Source: an uncultured Lachnospiraceae bacterium (GTDB taxonomy: Bacteria; Bacillota; Clostridia; Lachnospirales; Lachnospiraceae). Taken from it: a DNA stretch of 64,000 bases. The notes below the pieces were generated by a model. That model searched no databases, was not told the origin of the DNA, and was given only the letters and a program-made list of their open reading frames with translations. The stretch is from contig CAJKQE010000004.1 of assembly GCA_905201915.1 (NCBI GenBank), positions 12,132 through 76,131 on the forward strand. The letters are read 5' to 3'. Position numbers and translations under genes: made by a program. Below, in pieces: positions 24,126-32,763 of the stretch; position 1 is the stretch's first letter, and each line of letters opens with the position of its first letter.

Positions 24126-26030
24126 TTAAAATCTGAATACTGCAACTCCATAGGCCGGTAATGGATATGCAAAGGAAAATGGTCTTCCGTCACATTCTTT
24201 TTTCACTGCTTTATAATCTACCACTTCTTTATGTACATCACCGCCGAATTCCGGTTCCTTGCTGTTTAAAATCAGCTTATACTGTTTTCTCTTCGGTACA
24301 CCTACCCTATAATCATCTCTTGCTACCGGTGTATAGTTAATTACAAATAACAAATTGTTTCTGCCTGTAGGTGACCAACGTACAAAACTATAAATACTTC
24401 TGCTAGCATCATCAGCATTAATCCATTCCAGTCCCTGATAATTGCTGTCATTTGCATATAGAGCAGGGTACTTTTTATACATTTTAAGTAATTCCTTTAC
24501 ATAATTCTGAAGCTGCTGATGGTTTTGTTCTCCCAGCAAGTACCAATCTAATTCTCGTTCTTCGCTCCATTCCTGATACTGTCCAAAATCCTGTCCCATA
24601 AACAATAATTTCTTACCCGGATGTCCAATCATATAAGAATATCCGGCTTTTAAGTTCTCAAATTTATCCTGTCCAAGCCCCGGCATTTTGTTTATCATAG
24701 AGCATTTCAGATGTACTACCTCATCATGGGAAAGCACCAATACGTATCTTTCGCTGTACGCATAAGAGGTGGAAAATGTCATTTTATGATGATTGTATTT
24801 TCTGAAATACGGGTCCAGCTTCATATATTCCAAAAAGTCGTGCATCCATCCCATATTCCATTTCAAGGAAAATCCCAGTCCGCCGTCCTCCGGTTTGCCT
24901 GTTACCATCGGCCATGCGGTAGACTCCTCGGCAATCATGACAACGCCCTTATGTTTCCCTAAAACAACGGAATTCAAATGACGGAAAAATTCAATGGCTT
25001 CCAAGTTCTTGTTTTCTCCGTATTGGTTCGGAACCCATTCTCCGTCTCTGCGTCCGTAATCCAGATAAAGCATAGATGCAACTGCGTCTACACGCAGACC
25101 GTCAATATGAAATTCCTCAATCCAAAACAGCGCATTGGCTATGAGGAAGTTTTTCACTTCATTTTTACCATAATCAAAGACTTTTGTTCCCCAATCAGGA
25201 TGTTCTCCCTTTCTGGGATCTGCATATTCATAAGTCGGAGCGCCGTCAAAGTCTGCCAGCCCATGAGCATCCTTTGGGAAGTGTGCCGGTACCCAGTCCA
25301 GAATAACACCGATTTTATTCTTATGTAAATAATTGACAAAGTAGCGAAAATCTTCCGGTGTACCATAGCGGGAAGTAGGTGCATAATAGCCGGTTACCTG
25401 ATATCCCCATGAACCGTCAAAAGGATGTTCTGCAATTCCCATAAGCTCCACATGGGTATAGCCCATTTCTTTCACATATTTTGCCAGTTCATGTGCCAGC
25501 TCCCGATAATTATAAAAACCGGGATCATCCTCTCCCTGTGCCGGATGTTTTTTCCATGAGCCGGGATGCACCTCGTAAACAGACATGGCATCCTTGTCCA
25601 CATCAAATTCCTGACGTTTTTTCATCCAGACACTGTCTGACCATTTATAGCCGGTTAAATCCACAACCCTTGAAGCATTTCCCGGACGAAGTTCGGAATA
25701 ATTTGCATAGGGGTCTGCCTTATATAACAACTCGCCGCTTTGGGCGGTAATGCAGAATTTATACAAATCCCCTTCTCTTACCTTCGGAATAAAAAGCTGA
25801 TAAAGCCCCATATTATTATCGCATTTCATAATGTCTGCTTTTTCATCCCAGTTATTGAAATTCCCCACTACGGAAACTGATTTTGCATGAGGCGCCCATA
25901 CTGCAAAGAAAACGCCTTCCTTCTTTCTGTTCACACCCACATGTGCCCCCAACAGCTTATAAATTTCGTAATGAGTCCCCTCCCCGAACAAATATCGGTC
26001 CAACTCTGTAATTTTCATATTAACGCCCAT
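24126..26030 (-). CDS. glgB: 1,4-alpha-glucan branching enzyme
   Basis: A 634-residue GH13 subfamily 9 enzyme that makes alpha-1,6 branches in glycogen. It has an N-terminal CBM48 module (EGTHYEIYKLLGAHV, FFAVWAPHAKSVSVVGNFNNWD), then the barrel with nucleophile Asp in GLRVDAVASMLYLDYGR, acid/base Glu in MIAEESTAWP and stabiliser Asp in LSHDEVVHLK, then a C-terminal beta domain. GGAGGAG is 6 bp before the ATG at 26030. It follows the TetR gene by 15 bp. The mobile element begins just after its stop. Confidence 0.95.
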   Translation of the reverse strand: MGVNMKITELDRYLFGEGTHYEIYKLLGAHVGVNRKKEGVFFAVWAPHAKSVSVVGNFNNWDEKADIMKCDNNMGLYQLFIPKVREGDLYKFCITAQSGELLYKADPYANYSELRPGNASRVVDLTGYKWSDSVWMKKRQEFDVDKDAMSVYEVHPGSWKKHPAQGEDDPGFYNYRELAHELAKYVKEMGYTHVELMGIAEHPFDGSWGYQVTGYYAPTSRYGTPEDFRYFVNYLHKNKIGVILDWVPAHFPKDAHGLADFDGAPTYEYADPRKGEHPDWGTKVFDYGKNEVKNFLIANALFWIEEFHIDGLRVDAVASMLYLDYGRRDGEWVPNQYGENKNLEAIEFFRHLNSVVLGKHKGVVMIAEESTAWPMVTGKPEDGGLGFSLKWNMGWMHDFLEYMKLDPYFRKYNHHKMTFSTSYAYSERYVLVLSHDEVVHLKCSMINKMPGLGQDKFENLKAGYSYMIGHPGKKLLFMGQDFGQYQEWSEERELDWYLLGEQNHQQLQNYVKELLKMYKKYPALYANDSNYQGLEWINADDASRSIYSFVRWSPTGRNNLLFVINYTPVARDDYRVGVPKRKQYKLILNSKEPEFGGDVHKEVVDYKAVKKECDGRPFSFAYPLPAYGVAVFRF

Positions 26031-26045
26031 AAAAATCTCCTCCTT

Positions 26046-26624
26046 TTATGAATAAATTCCATACAGAAACTGACGAACAACTTCCCTTGTCGTTTCATCT
26101 GAAATTTTAAACATTTCATTCTCCAGCATCCCGTAGCTGGCAGTCATAATATGATGGTTTAAAACACCTGTAAATCCCACCGCATACATTTTTCTCTGAG
26201 CTGTATCTCCCTTTAGAGAAGTATCTCTTTCAAAGACACCTGCAATGTATCCGTAATAATTTTCTATAAAGGGAAGCACCATTTGAAAGGCTTCGTTTTC
26301 TCTCCCTGAATAGAAAAGTGACAGCATAAACAGATAAAACTTCTCATGAGCAGATGCAAAGTTAAAAAATCTTCTAGCAATCTGATATAGGATTTCCGGC
26401 AGTTCCTCATTCACCTGCACAACCTCTGCAATATCCTCCTGCAAAATCTTGTAGCCGCTTTCTAAAAGATACTGCAAAAGTCCCTTCTTACTTCCAAAGT
26501 AATAGTACAAGGTGGGCTTCGTCACTCCGGCTTTATCAACGATTTCCTGTATTCCCACCGCATCATATCCTTTTGCGTGAAACAAATCCAGCGCTACTTG
26601 CAAAAGCACCTCTTTGTTGTCCAT
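26046..26624 (-). CDS. TetR-family transcriptional regulator
   Basis: A 192-residue regulator with the classical N-terminal HTH (ALDLFHAKGYDAVGIQEIVDKAGVTKPTLYYYFGSKKGLL) and a helical ligand domain. The ATG at 26624 sits directly before the HTH; the longer frame adds an unlikely hydrophobic leader. It is co-transcribed with glgB, so it may control glycogen branching or only be linked to it. The effector is unknown. Confidence 0.88.
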   Translation of the reverse strand: MDNKEVLLQVALDLFHAKGYDAVGIQEIVDKAGVTKPTLYYYFGSKKGLLQYLLESGYKILQEDIAEVVQVNEELPEILYQIARRFFNFASAHEKFYLFMLSLFYSGRENEAFQMVLPFIENYYGYIAGVFERDTSLKGDTAQRKMYAVGFTGVLNHHIMTASYGMLENEMFKISDETTREVVRQFLYGIYS

Positions 26625-26730
26625 TCTGTTCACCGCCCTTCTACCTTCAATTATACTTATCGGTATATAAAAAATCAACTATTCATTTTTTATTTCCTTT
26701 TTTGTTTTAAGTGTGATACAGTATATTTAA

Positions 26731-26923
26731 ACACAGCAGACAGCGAAGACAACGAAAAACTTCATGTCAGAAAAGCGAGTCGCTTTTCTATGTTATAAAT
26801 TAAGCGATGGCTTATGCCAGCTCTGCATTGGCTACGCCGTACATCGGCACATTTCATGTGCTTTTGCCTGCGGCTTGTACGGCTTCGCCAATTTCTTTAT
26901 CACCATTTTGTGTCTGCTGTGTC
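26731..26923 (+). ncRNA. Retron msr-msd non-coding RNA
   Basis: A 12-base a1 (ACACAGCAGACA, 26731-26742) pairs perfectly with a2 (26911-26922). An AGC follows a1, the usual site of the branching guanosine (about 26743). msr-like hairpins are GAAG/CTTC (26745-26763), AGAAAAGC/GCTTTTCT (26769-26789) and TAAGC/GCTTA. The msd-like part is a long hairpin: 17-bp arms with two mismatches (26827-26843 and 26876-26892) and a nested GCACA/TGTGC. A weak TATATT -10 lies at 26722. The reverse transcriptase gene begins 26 bp downstream. Confidence 0.82.
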
Positions 26924-26948
26924 TTTTATATAAAGGAGAGGAAGTTTC

Positions 26949-27917
26949 ATGGAAAATAGCCTATGGAAATACAATACACATAATGGTTCTTTAGATTTTT
27001 TGCGTTCTCTGCACTTAACAGATGGTTTAAATCTTGCTTCAGACAACCAACTCGCTTTTCTTTACGCTCTATCTAATCACGCCCAAAATCACTACTCTCA
27101 AGTATTTATTCCTAAGAAAAACGGAAAGAAAAGGAAACTTCTTATACCTGATTACCTATTAAAACAGGTGCAGACAAATATCTTAAAACACATCCTTGTC
27201 CAGTTTCCTGTTTCTCCTTATGCAACAGCTTACAAAAGCGGCTGTTCTACTGTTTTCAATGCTTTTCCTCACTTAAATCAAAAACTCCTTTTGAAATTAG
27301 ATATCCATGATTTCTTTGGCAGTATTACCTACATTGATGTTTACCAAAAAGTTTTTAAAAGTGAACTGTTTCCTCCTTCTGTACGGACACTTCTGACACA
27401 CTTATGCTGCTATCACGATGCTCTGCCTCAAGGTGCGCCCAGTTCCCCCTATATTTCCAATCTTATTTTAAAACCTTTCGATAATTATATCGGAAACTGG
27501 TGCAAAAAACAGCAAATAACTTACACACGATATTGTGACGATATGACTTTTTCCGGTGACTTTAATCCTGTACTTGTAAAGAAAAAAGTGCAGTCTTTTC
27601 TTATGCGTTTAGGATTTTCTCTAAATCCTGAAAAAACTCATGTATGCTCACAGAAAAATCGTCAGGAAGTAACCGGACTTGTGGTTAATCAAAAACTGCA
27701 GACATCAAAAGAATACCGTCGCCGTATCCGACAAGAATGCTACTACATCAAAAAATTCGGTCTAAAGGACCATCTTGCACACATCGGATACAAAAAAGGA
27801 GAAACCCACTATCTGCAAAGTCTCAACAGTAAAATCAACTACATACTTTACGTCAATCCCTCAGACAGCGAATTTCTCCTATTAAAGAAAGAACTTTCCT
27901 CTTTTTTTCAAGTCTAA
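26949..27917 (+). CDS. ret: Retron reverse transcriptase
   Basis: A 322-residue reverse transcriptase with retron-specific motifs NAFPH (NAxxH, 104-108) and VTG (241-243). The catalytic core has LDIHDFFGSI (motif A), LPQGAPSSP (159-167) and YCDD (195-198), then GFSLNPEKT. AGGAGAGG is 7 bp before the ATG. It reverse-transcribes the upstream RNA into msDNA. Length is that of a stand-alone retron RT with no fused effector domain. The flanking genes (tetR-glgB and tatD) face away and are housekeeping, so no effector is adjacent. Confidence 0.93.
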   Translation: MENSLWKYNTHNGSLDFLRSLHLTDGLNLASDNQLAFLYALSNHAQNHYSQVFIPKKNGKKRKLLIPDYLLKQVQTNILKHILVQFPVSPYATAYKSGCSTVFNAFPHLNQKLLLKLDIHDFFGSITYIDVYQKVFKSELFPPSVRTLLTHLCCYHDALPQGAPSSPYISNLILKPFDNYIGNWCKKQQITYTRYCDDMTFSGDFNPVLVKKKVQSFLMRLGFSLNPEKTHVCSQKNRQEVTGLVVNQKLQTSKEYRRRIRQECYYIKKFGLKDHLAHIGYKKGETHYLQSLNSKINYILYVNPSDSEFLLLKKELSSFFQV

Positions 27918-27925
27918 TTCCAAAC

Positions 27926-28000
27926 GAGGTTGTCGCATTAAACAGCAATTTGGAAGATTTATACATTTTTCCAATATGCACTTAATGCAACAGCCCCATA
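27926..28000. repeat. 75-bp palindrome with IS1182-like ends
   Basis: Outer arms GAGGTTGTCGCATTAA and TTAATGCAACAGCCCC form an imperfect inverted repeat; the inner pair is TTGGAA/TTCCAA. The outer end, read as GGGGCTGTTGCATTAAG, resembles the terminal repeat of the IS1182-type element at 61596. It may be a MITE-like relic. It also separates the convergent RT and tatD genes and covers the tatD stop region, so it can serve as a terminator. Confidence 0.5.
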
Positions 28001-28765
28001 TCATATTCCAAATAATCTTCTGGCATTTTCTCTTGTTACTTCTGCAACTTTATCAAAAGAAACGCCTTTTATTCTGGCAATTTCATCCATCACAAGGCCA
28101 AGGTGAAGAGAATTATTCCTTTTACCTCTGCGTGGTACCGGTGATAAATACGGAGCATCTGTTTCCAAAAGCAGATAATCTAATGGTGCGTATTCTACTA
28201 CTTCCTTCAGTCTTTTAGCATCAGGAAAAGTAACTACACCGCCAATGCCCAGATAATATCCCATATTCATGTATTCTTTTGCATGTTCTTTGGAATAAGC
28301 ATAACAGTGAATAACTCCTGATAAATTCTCAGCCTTTTCTGCCTTCATAATATCTAAAGTATCTTTTGCAGCATCACGGCTGTGAACAATAATCGGCAGC
28401 TTTGTTTCCTTTGCCAAATCCATCTGCCTTACAAACCACTTTTTCTGTGTTTCATGGTCTTCCTTATTCCAATAATAGTCCAATCCGATTTCCCCTACGG
28501 CAACTGTTTTTTCTTCATCACACAGCTGTCTGAGTCTGCACATTTTTTCTTCATCCAGCTCGCCTACCTCATCCGGATGAATACCTACTGCCGCATAAAC
28601 AAAAGGATATTTCTTTGCCAGTTCTACGGAGTCCTCTGCTCCTTTAAAAGAAGCGCCTACATTTATAATTTCGCTCACTCCGTTGGCATGTACATGCTCC
28701 AGCATCCGTCCTCTGTCTTTATCAAATGCCTTGTCGTCATAATGTGCATGGGTATCAAATATCAT
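28001..28765 (-). CDS. tatD: TatD-family metal-dependent DNase
   Basis: A 254-residue TIM-barrel hydrolase. Metal ligands are HAH (IFDTHAHYDD), Glu in VGEIGLDYYW, His in PIIVHSRDA and HCYAYS, and Asp in LLETDAPYLSP. The family has 3'-5' exonuclease activity in DNA repair and degradation. GGAGAGAGG lies 5-6 bp before the ATG, which overlaps the end of the upstream permease gene by 11 bp. Confidence 0.93.
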   Translation of the reverse strand: MIFDTHAHYDDKAFDKDRGRMLEHVHANGVSEIINVGASFKGAEDSVELAKKYPFVYAAVGIHPDEVGELDEEKMCRLRQLCDEEKTVAVGEIGLDYYWNKEDHETQKKWFVRQMDLAKETKLPIIVHSRDAAKDTLDIMKAEKAENLSGVIHCYAYSKEHAKEYMNMGYYLGIGGVVTFPDAKRLKEVVEYAPLDYLLLETDAPYLSPVPRRGKRNNSLHLGLVMDEIARIKGVSFDKVAEVTRENARRLFGI

Positions 28766-29894
28766 GAATTCCTCTCTCCTTTAATCTTTTATATACCATT
28801 TCCCGAAACAGCGCATACAGCACAGAACAAATCGGGATAAATACCAGCATACCTACAATTCCCATCAGACTTCCGCCCACTGTAACAGCAACCAGAACCC
28901 AGATAGACGGCAGTCCCACGGAACCTCCCACTACATGAGGATAAATCAAGTTTCCCTCAACCTGCTGCAATACCAGGAACAGAATAACAAAGGCAATCGC
29001 CTTCATAGGGTCTGCTACTAAAATCAGAAAAGTCCCTAAAAAGCATCCGATAAATGCACCGAAAATCGGAATTAATGCAGTAAATGCAATTAAAACGCCT
29101 ACTAAAAGTGCATAGGGAAATCTTAAAATACTCATGGAAATAAAAAACATTGTTCCTAAAATAACGGCTTCACAGCACTGTCCCGTAACAAAATTAGCAA
29201 AGGTCTTATAGCTTAAAGACGCAATGTCCAGCACCTTTGTTACCACCTTCTTAGAAAAAAAGGCATATAAAATCTTTCGGATTTGTACAGCAAGCTTCTC
29301 TTTTTGAAGGAGGATATAGCATGCAAACACAAAAGCAACACAAAAGTTCATAACAGAATTGATAACAGTCTTTGCCACAGTCATGGTGGAATTTAAAACA
29401 TTTCCGGCTCCGTTTTTCAGAAATCCGAATGCGGTGTGAATAATTCCGTCCCAATCAAACTGCAGACTGGCAATCCAAACTTCAATCTGCTTGTTATCTT
29501 CAAAAATGTCCATCGCCCATCTTTGAAGCTTTATAAGCGCCGCCTCTATATTTACACTTAAACTGGCAACCGTACTTGCTACCTCAGGAATAACCACCAA
29601 AAGTACAATCCATAAAATAGCAACTACAAATAAAATAGCCAGCACAAGGCAAATTGGTCGTTTCAGTTTTTTTGCCTTTCCCTTTGTTTTCGAAAATAGT
29701 CTTTTTTCCATAAAGCTCATGGGAACATTTAAAATAAATGCCATAGCTGCTCCCAGCAAAAACGGAAAAACAATACTAACCACAAAGGAAAATCCTGCCG
29801 CCACACTTTCTATTCGCTGTACTCCTACGTAGAATAAAACAGCGAATACAATCAGCAGCATAATATTTTTCATGTTTTTCTTGTTCAAATCCAT
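28755..29894 (-). CDS. AI-2E family (PerM-type) permease
   Basis: A 379-residue polytopic membrane protein of the AI-2E/YdiK family: about eight helices, with the conserved second half LRFPYALLVGVLIAFTALIPIFGAFIG and FLVLQQVEGNLIYPHVVGGSVGLPSIWVLVAV. The family includes proposed autoinducer-2 exporters and Na+/H+ antiporters, so the name does not prove a substrate. It lies between a P-type ATPase gene and tatD in the same direction. Confidence 0.88.
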   Translation of the reverse strand: MDLNKKNMKNIMLLIVFAVLFYVGVQRIESVAAGFSFVVSIVFPFLLGAAMAFILNVPMSFMEKRLFSKTKGKAKKLKRPICLVLAILFVVAILWIVLLVVIPEVASTVASLSVNIEAALIKLQRWAMDIFEDNKQIEVWIASLQFDWDGIIHTAFGFLKNGAGNVLNSTMTVAKTVINSVMNFCVAFVFACYILLQKEKLAVQIRKILYAFFSKKVVTKVLDIASLSYKTFANFVTGQCCEAVILGTMFFISMSILRFPYALLVGVLIAFTALIPIFGAFIGCFLGTFLILVADPMKAIAFVILFLVLQQVEGNLIYPHVVGGSVGLPSIWVLVAVTVGGSLMGIVGMLVFIPICSVLYALFREMVYKRLKERGIHDI

Positions 29895-29914
29895 ACATAT
29901 CCTCCAAAAATCTT

Positions 29915-32524
29915 TTATTTACCGATTTTTGTACGAATCCATTTAATAAACTGAATAATCGGAAGGTTTGCAAGTGACAGACCAAACATAATAAGAAGCT
30001 GTGTCAGGTTTAATGTCTGTACCTGGAAAATACTGTGCAGTGCAGGAACTAACATAACTGCTGTAATTAAAACAAGGCCAAGTCCGAAAGCACCAATTAA
30101 ATAGATGTTATTGAAAAATCTCTTAGTAAACAACACAGGTTCAGAAGATTTACAGTTAAATCCATGTACCAGACGAGAAGTACATAAAGTTCCGAATGCC
30201 AGTGTAGAAGCTAAAAGCGGGGTTTGTTCCGGATTTCCAATATAAAAAGCAACCATTGTCATAATACCGATTACAAGACCTTCAATTCCAATTCTGGAAA
30301 GAAAATCTTTTGTTAAAATAGATTCGTTCATTGGTCTTGGCTTTTCATTCATAACACTTTCTGTGTGTGGCTCAAGTCCAAGAGCAATGGCCGGCAAGCT
30401 GTCTGTAAGTAAGTTGATAAACAGAAGATGAACCGGTGCAAAAGGAACCGGAAGTCCTGCAATAGAAGCATACAATACTGCTAAAATTCCGGCAAAGTTA
30501 CCTGATAACAAGAACTGGATTGCACTCTTAATGTTTCGATATACATTACGTCCATTTTCTACTGCTTTAACAATAGTCGCAAAGTTATCATCTGTCAATA
30601 TCATAGATGCGGCATCTTTAGATACTTCTGTTCCTGTAATACCCATAGCAACACCGATATCTGCCTGTTTTAAAGCAGGTGCATCATTTACACCGTCACC
30701 GGTCATAGAAACAATATTTCCCTTATCCTGCCATGCTTTGACAATTCTGATTTTGTGTTCCGGTGAAACTCGTGCATACACAGAAATTCCTTCTACAAAA
30801 TCTCTCAATTCTTCGTCAGACATATTTTCAATTACAGCACCTTCACATGCCTCTGACTCATCTTTCAAAATACCAATGCGTTTAGCAATAGCAGCTGCTG
30901 TTACTTTATGGTCACCGGTAATCATAATCGGTTTAATACCTGCTTTAATACATTCTTCTACAGCGGCTTTTGATTCTTCACGGGGCGGGTCCATCATAGC
31001 AATTAAACCTAAGAATGTCATATCTTTTTCATCTTCCACAGTAAGTGTTGTGCCTTCCGCTACGCTCTTATATGCGAAAGCCAGAACACGAAGACCGCCC
31101 TGTGAGAATTTCTGGTTCTGTGCTTCGATTTTCTGAATATCCTCTTTTGTAATCGGCACAATTTCGCCGTTTTTCTGAATGTGTGTCACACGTCCCAAAA
31201 GAACATCCACAGCGCCCTTTGTCACCATAGTAGAACCTTCTTTTAAGTTATGAAGGGTTGACATCATCTTTCTGTCACTGTCAAAAGGAACTTCACTGTG
31301 TCTTGGGTATTTCTGTCTTACTACTTCCGCAGGAGCACCCAACTTATCACCCTGATTAATCAGAGCTGTCTCTGTAGGATCACCGATTTCTTCACCATTT
31401 TTGTTTGTAGAGTCATTACATAAGATACTGTGGCGAAGCAGCTGTTTCTGTGCCTTATCACCTAAATCAATAGCTTCTGCCGGAATTTCTTTTCCTTCTA
31501 CATAATAATATTCTACTGTCATTTTATTCTGTGTCAGAGTTCCTGTCTTATCTGAACAGATAATAGAAACGCTTCCCAGACCTTCTACTGCCTGAAGTTT
31601 TCTTACAATAGCATGTTCTTTCGCCATCTTCTGTGTACCAAAGGAAAGTACAATGGTAACAATAGAGCTTAACGCTTCCGGAATAGCGGCTACCGCAAGT
31701 GCAACTGCAAAGAGGAAGGCATCTCCGATGCTTTCTCCACGAAATACGCTGATACCAAATAAAATGGCACAAAATACAAGAATTAAAATGGATAATTTCT
31801 GACCAAAATTATCTAAGTTCATTTGAAGCGGTGTTTTCTTTTCAGAAGTTGTTTTTAAAAGTTTTGCAATTTTTCCTACTTCTGTCTCCATACCGATTGC
31901 AGTTACAAGGAAAGAACCACGTCCATAGGAAACAAAGCTTCCGGAATATACCATATTGGTTCTGTCCCCTAAAGGAACTTCACCTTCAATTTCTTCTTCC
32001 TTCTTATCCACTCCAAGGCTTTCCCCTGTCAGGGCACTTTCATCAACCTTTAAGCTGGCATTTTCAAGAATACGTCCGTCAGCCGGAACGTAATCTCCTG
32101 CTTCCAGCATAACAATATCACCCACGGTTACCTGATCAGACGGAACTTTGATAACATCTCCGTTTCTGAAAACCTTTGCTTCCGGAGCTGACATAGCCTT
32201 TAAAGAGTCCAGTGACTGCTCTGCCTTAATGGTCTGAACAGTACCTAAAATAGCATTCATGGTAATTACCACCAGAATAACAATGGCACTTTCCGTTTCT
32301 CCTAACAATCCTGATACAATTGCTGCTATAATCAGTATAATAACCAGAAAATCCTTATACTGTTCTAAGAAAATCTGCAGAATGGACTTCTTCTTTTCTT
32401 CTACTAAAGCATTTGGTCCATACTTTTCCTGATTTTTCTTAATCTGCTCCTCACTGAGAGGATGAGTACTGCCATTTACAGCTTTTTGAGCTTCTGTTCT
32501 TGACATTTGATAATACTCTTTCAT
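29915..32524 (-). CDS. P2-type cation-transporting ATPase (Mn2+/Ca2+ exporter)
   Basis: An 869-residue PMCA/SERCA-type ATPase. It has a cation N-terminus, TGES actuator loop (ALTGESLGVDK), M4 motif PEALSSIV, phosphorylation site CSDKTGTLTQNKM, KGAVDVLL and hinge TGDGVNDAPALK. A yybP-ykoY manganese riboswitch with its own terminator precedes it. This points to Mn2+ export, as for the Lactococcus YoaB ATPase, rather than simple Ca2+ transport. AGGAGGAAAAAGC precedes the ATG. Substrate is inferred from the leader. Confidence 0.93.
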   Translation of the reverse strand: MKEYYQMSRTEAQKAVNGSTHPLSEEQIKKNQEKYGPNALVEEKKKSILQIFLEQYKDFLVIILIIAAIVSGLLGETESAIVILVVITMNAILGTVQTIKAEQSLDSLKAMSAPEAKVFRNGDVIKVPSDQVTVGDIVMLEAGDYVPADGRILENASLKVDESALTGESLGVDKKEEEIEGEVPLGDRTNMVYSGSFVSYGRGSFLVTAIGMETEVGKIAKLLKTTSEKKTPLQMNLDNFGQKLSILILVFCAILFGISVFRGESIGDAFLFAVALAVAAIPEALSSIVTIVLSFGTQKMAKEHAIVRKLQAVEGLGSVSIICSDKTGTLTQNKMTVEYYYVEGKEIPAEAIDLGDKAQKQLLRHSILCNDSTNKNGEEIGDPTETALINQGDKLGAPAEVVRQKYPRHSEVPFDSDRKMMSTLHNLKEGSTMVTKGAVDVLLGRVTHIQKNGEIVPITKEDIQKIEAQNQKFSQGGLRVLAFAYKSVAEGTTLTVEDEKDMTFLGLIAMMDPPREESKAAVEECIKAGIKPIMITGDHKVTAAAIAKRIGILKDESEACEGAVIENMSDEELRDFVEGISVYARVSPEHKIRIVKAWQDKGNIVSMTGDGVNDAPALKQADIGVAMGITGTEVSKDAASMILTDDNFATIVKAVENGRNVYRNIKSAIQFLLSGNFAGILAVLYASIAGLPVPFAPVHLLFINLLTDSLPAIALGLEPHTESVMNEKPRPMNESILTKDFLSRIGIEGLVIGIMTMVAFYIGNPEQTPLLASTLAFGTLCTSRLVHGFNCKSSEPVLFTKRFFNNIYLIGAFGLGLVLITAVMLVPALHSIFQVQTLNLTQLLIMFGLSLANLPIIQFIKWIRTKIGK

Positions 32525-32585
32525 GCTTTTTCCTCCTAAATTTTATTGTGCGTTGTAAAAGTCTTTTTGCTTTTCATGGGAAACA

Positions 32586-32636
32586 GAAAAAGGCAAGACT
32601 CCTACTGCACTTTTTCATGCAATAAAAGTCTTGCCA
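32586..32636 (-). terminator. Terminator of the yybP-ykoY leader
   Basis: On the minus strand GGCAAGACT pairs with AGTCTTGCC through a stem continued by TGCA/TGCA, followed by a T run. It is the expression platform between riboswitch and ATPase gene. Confidence 0.8.
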
Positions 32637-32639
32637 TTT

Positions 32640-32722
32640 CATCACGACACGGATGGAAATCTTTCCATCGAGATTGACGTTATCGCGAACACCCATAGGT
32701 GCCAGCTACTCCCTTTTATTAA
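32640..32722 (-). ncRNA. yybP-ykoY manganese riboswitch
   Basis: On the minus strand the leader contains AAAGGGAGTAGCTGGC..., GGGTGTTCGCGATAACGTCAA and TCCATCCG, matching the yybP-ykoY aptamer pattern of GGGGAGUAGC and a GUCAA element flanking a variable stem. Known members bind Mn2+ and turn on Mn2+ export genes. It is followed by an intrinsic terminator, so control is probably by antitermination. Confidence 0.82.
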
Positions 32723-32727
32723 AAAGA

Positions 32728-32756
32728 ACTATAAACGATATAGTCGGTGCTGTCAA
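32728..32756 (-). promoter_or_regulatory. Sigma-A promoter of the ATPase transcript
   Basis: TTGACA (32751-32756) and TATAGT (32728-32733) are 17 bp apart on the minus strand and just upstream of the riboswitch. Confidence 0.8.
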
Positions 32757-32763
32757 CCCTTTT

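Noticed and set aside
26764..26994. Plus-strand 76-residue frame across the retron RNA
   Set aside because: It follows the msr-msd hairpins rather than a protein pattern and overlaps the reverse transcriptase start.
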